Source: Propionibacteriaceae bacterium (lineage in GTDB: Bacteria; Actinomycetota; Actinomycetes; Propionibacteriales; Propionibacteriaceae). From it: a DNA stretch of 6,038 bases. The notes below the pieces were generated by a model. The model made no database searches. It saw only the letters and a program-made list of their open reading frames with translations, and was not told the DNA's origin. A program made the translations under genes and the position numbers. Positions 5,299-6,038 of the stretch are shown piece after piece. Location of the stretch: contig PMLO01000013.1 of the NCBI GenBank assembly GCA_003158895.1, positions 1 to 6,038 of the forward strand, written 5' to 3'. How positions within the stretch are numbered: the first letter of the stretch is position 1; each line of letters starts with the position of its first letter.

Positions 5299-5382
5299 TT
5301 GATGCAACCAACTGGCGTTGTCGAGCGCGAGCTGCGACCGACGCGCGACGTCGGCGGCCATGGCCGCGGATGGGCGACGTAC
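5299..5382 (-). pseudogene. Possible remnant of a GAF-domain gene (C-terminal helix)
   Basis: In frame with the hydrolase but upstream of its likely start, the minus strand encodes MAADVARRSQLALDNASWLH. This closely resembles the last helix of GAF domains in actinobacterial sensor kinases and SpoIIE phosphatases, commonly of the form ELARRAALALDNARLY. An in-frame TGA seven codons upstream, and unrelated sequence after NASWLHQ, leave only this helix. I read it as a scrap of a deleted sensor gene, or as a chance likeness in GC-rich sequence. If the hydrolase really starts at 5361 it would instead be its N-terminus. Confidence 0.35.
5354..5367. repeat. 14-bp perfect palindrome
   Basis: GCGGCCATGGCCGC is a perfect palindrome. 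Extending three bases on each side (5351-5370) adds two more matching pairs with one mismatch. It covers the alternative ATG at 5361. It could be an operator for the divergent genes, or an accident of GC-rich sequence. Confidence 0.3.
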
Positions 5383-5399
5383 TCATTTGCCGCGCCGCG

Positions 5400-5411
5400 G
5401 ACGGTAGCGTC
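5400..5411. promoter_or_regulatory. Small dyad GACG-GTAG-CGTC
   Basis: Four-base arms around a four-base centre, in the middle of the divergent region. The shape is compatible with half-sites of a TetR- or MarR-type regulator, but no such gene is adjacent and the arms are short. Confidence 0.2.
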
Positions 5412-5567
5412 TGGCTCAGTGTCGCCTCGTCAGGTGTGCGCCCGCGTCTCCGACCGTGGCGAGACGGCCGATGCGATTGTTCCTCGATGAGGGCGTGTGG
5501 TTGCTTGGCAGTGACTCCAGGAGTACCGCGGCCCTCTGGTCGAGGTCGGAGCTGGCTGCCACGGACG

Positions 5568-5582
5568 CACCGGTTGCCGGTG
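5568..5582. promoter_or_regulatory. Dyad CACCGG-TTG-CCGGTG upstream of the MDR gene
   Basis: A perfect six-base inverted repeat around TTG ends 22 bases before the ATG at 5605, where an operator could control the quinone-oxidoreductase-like gene. No promoter hexamers can be placed around it with confidence. Confidence 0.3.
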
Positions 5583-5604
5583 GCGCGTGTGGTTGGCTGG
5601 GGGT

Positions 5605-6038
5605 ATGAAGGCACTGCACTACGACCGCTTCGGAGGCCTCGACCAGCTGAGCGTGGGCGAGCTTCCCGACCCGCACATCGGCCCGGATACCCTGCTGGTG
5701 AAGGTGATGGCCGCAGGTATCAACCCGGTGGACTACAAGGTGCGGGAGGGCTACCTCAAGGGCGTCATCGACACGGTGTTCCCCGTCGTCCCCGGTTGGG
5801 ACGTCGCAGGCGTCGTGGTGAGCCCCGGGCTCGACACTCCCGAGTTTGTGTCAGGCGACGAGGTGCTGGCCTACGTACGTGCGGACGTGGTCCACGGCGG
5901 GACCCTCGCCGAGCTTGTGGCGGTGCCGGTACGCACTGCGGCCCACAAGCCGGCGTCGGTGAGCTTCGAGCACGCCGCGGCGCTGCCGCTTGCGGGTCTG
6001 ACGGCTTTGCAGAGTGTCCGCCGCTCGGGACTGAAGGC
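5605..6038 (+). CDS. MDR-family NADP-dependent oxidoreductase, 5' part
   Basis: The first 144 codons of a medium-chain dehydrogenase/reductase of the quinone-oxidoreductase type; the gene runs off the right edge. It opens MKALHYDRFGGLDQLSVGEL. Typical elements follow: AGINPVDYKVREG (37-49), PGWDVAGVV (63-71), SGDEV (83-87), GGTLAELVAVP (98-108) and AALPLAGLTALQS (125-137). The catalytic-zinc Cys of alcohol dehydrogenases is replaced by the NPVD motif, so it belongs to the zinc-independent branch that reduces quinones, enones and other electrophiles with NADPH. The GxGGVG nucleotide loop would lie just beyond the window. ATG 5605 fits the family N-terminus. The only Shine-Dalgarno-like run, GGGGG, is just one base from the start, so its initiation signal is unclear. 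Confidence 0.93.
   Translation, partial: MKALHYDRFGGLDQLSVGELPDPHIGPDTLLVKVMAAGINPVDYKVREGYLKGVIDTVFPVVPGWDVAGVVVSPGLDTPEFVSGDEVLAYVRADVVHGGTLAELVAVPVRTAAHKPASVSFEHAAALPLAGLTALQSVRRSGLK

Larger units (their letters stand above)
5230..5604. promoter_or_regulatory. Divergent intergenic region with short dyads
   Basis: These 375 bases lie between the hydrolase GTG and the MDR start. They hold a possible gene remnant on the minus strand (5299-5382), a 14-bp palindrome, two further small dyads, and no complete gene. No convincing -35/-10 pair was found for either flanking gene. Confidence 0.5.

Noticed and set aside
4846..5490. 214-codon open frame on the plus strand opposite the hydrolase
   Set aside because: It is antisense to the complete catalytic-triad gene and has no domain pattern.

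Overview
The window is GC-rich DNA with strong G/C preference at third codon positions, frequent GTG starts, possible leaderless promoters and gene families typical of soil actinobacteria (TetR, VOC, F420/NADP oxidoreductase-like, APH(6)-type kinase). I infer a high-GC actinomycete chromosome, but the genus cannot be told from this sequence. I found no rRNA, tRNA, CRISPR array, transposase or integrase.

Left part (1-2330): a TetR-family repressor gene (27-689, minus) faces away from a three-gene operon (1027-2218, plus). The operon holds a 53-residue peptide of unknown function, a VOC/glyoxalase-fold protein and a small Rossmann oxidoreductase of the NADPH-dependent F420 reductase type. Both junctions are ATGA overlaps and every start has its own Shine-Dalgarno sequence. 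The 337-base divergent intergenic region carries a perfect 20-bp inverted repeat (936-990). Each arm contains the dyad GGTGAGGCACC, and the dyad centres are 42 bp apart. This is the likely TetR operator. The operon ends at a clear hairpin terminator. The layout suggests a ligand-inducible module for modifying or detoxifying a small molecule; the ligand is unknown.

Middle part (2331-4242): an isolated small NTF2/SnoaL-like gene (plus) has a possible leaderless promoter. It is followed by a convergent APH(6)/hydroxyurea-kinase-type phosphotransferase gene (minus) whose catalytic residues are intact. The stretch 3983-4242 holds no gene I can support.

Right part (4243-6038): an alpha/beta-hydrolase gene (minus) is divergent from the 5' part of a zinc-independent quinone-oxidoreductase-like MDR gene (plus), which runs off the window. 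Between them (5230-5604) are several short dyads and, on the minus strand, about 20 codons resembling the C-terminal helix of a GAF domain, read as a possible remnant of a lost sensor gene. The whole window looks like accessory chromosome made of small independent regulator/enzyme units. The most unusual item is the small peptide gene translationally linked to the VOC and F420-reductase-like genes behind the large inverted repeat.
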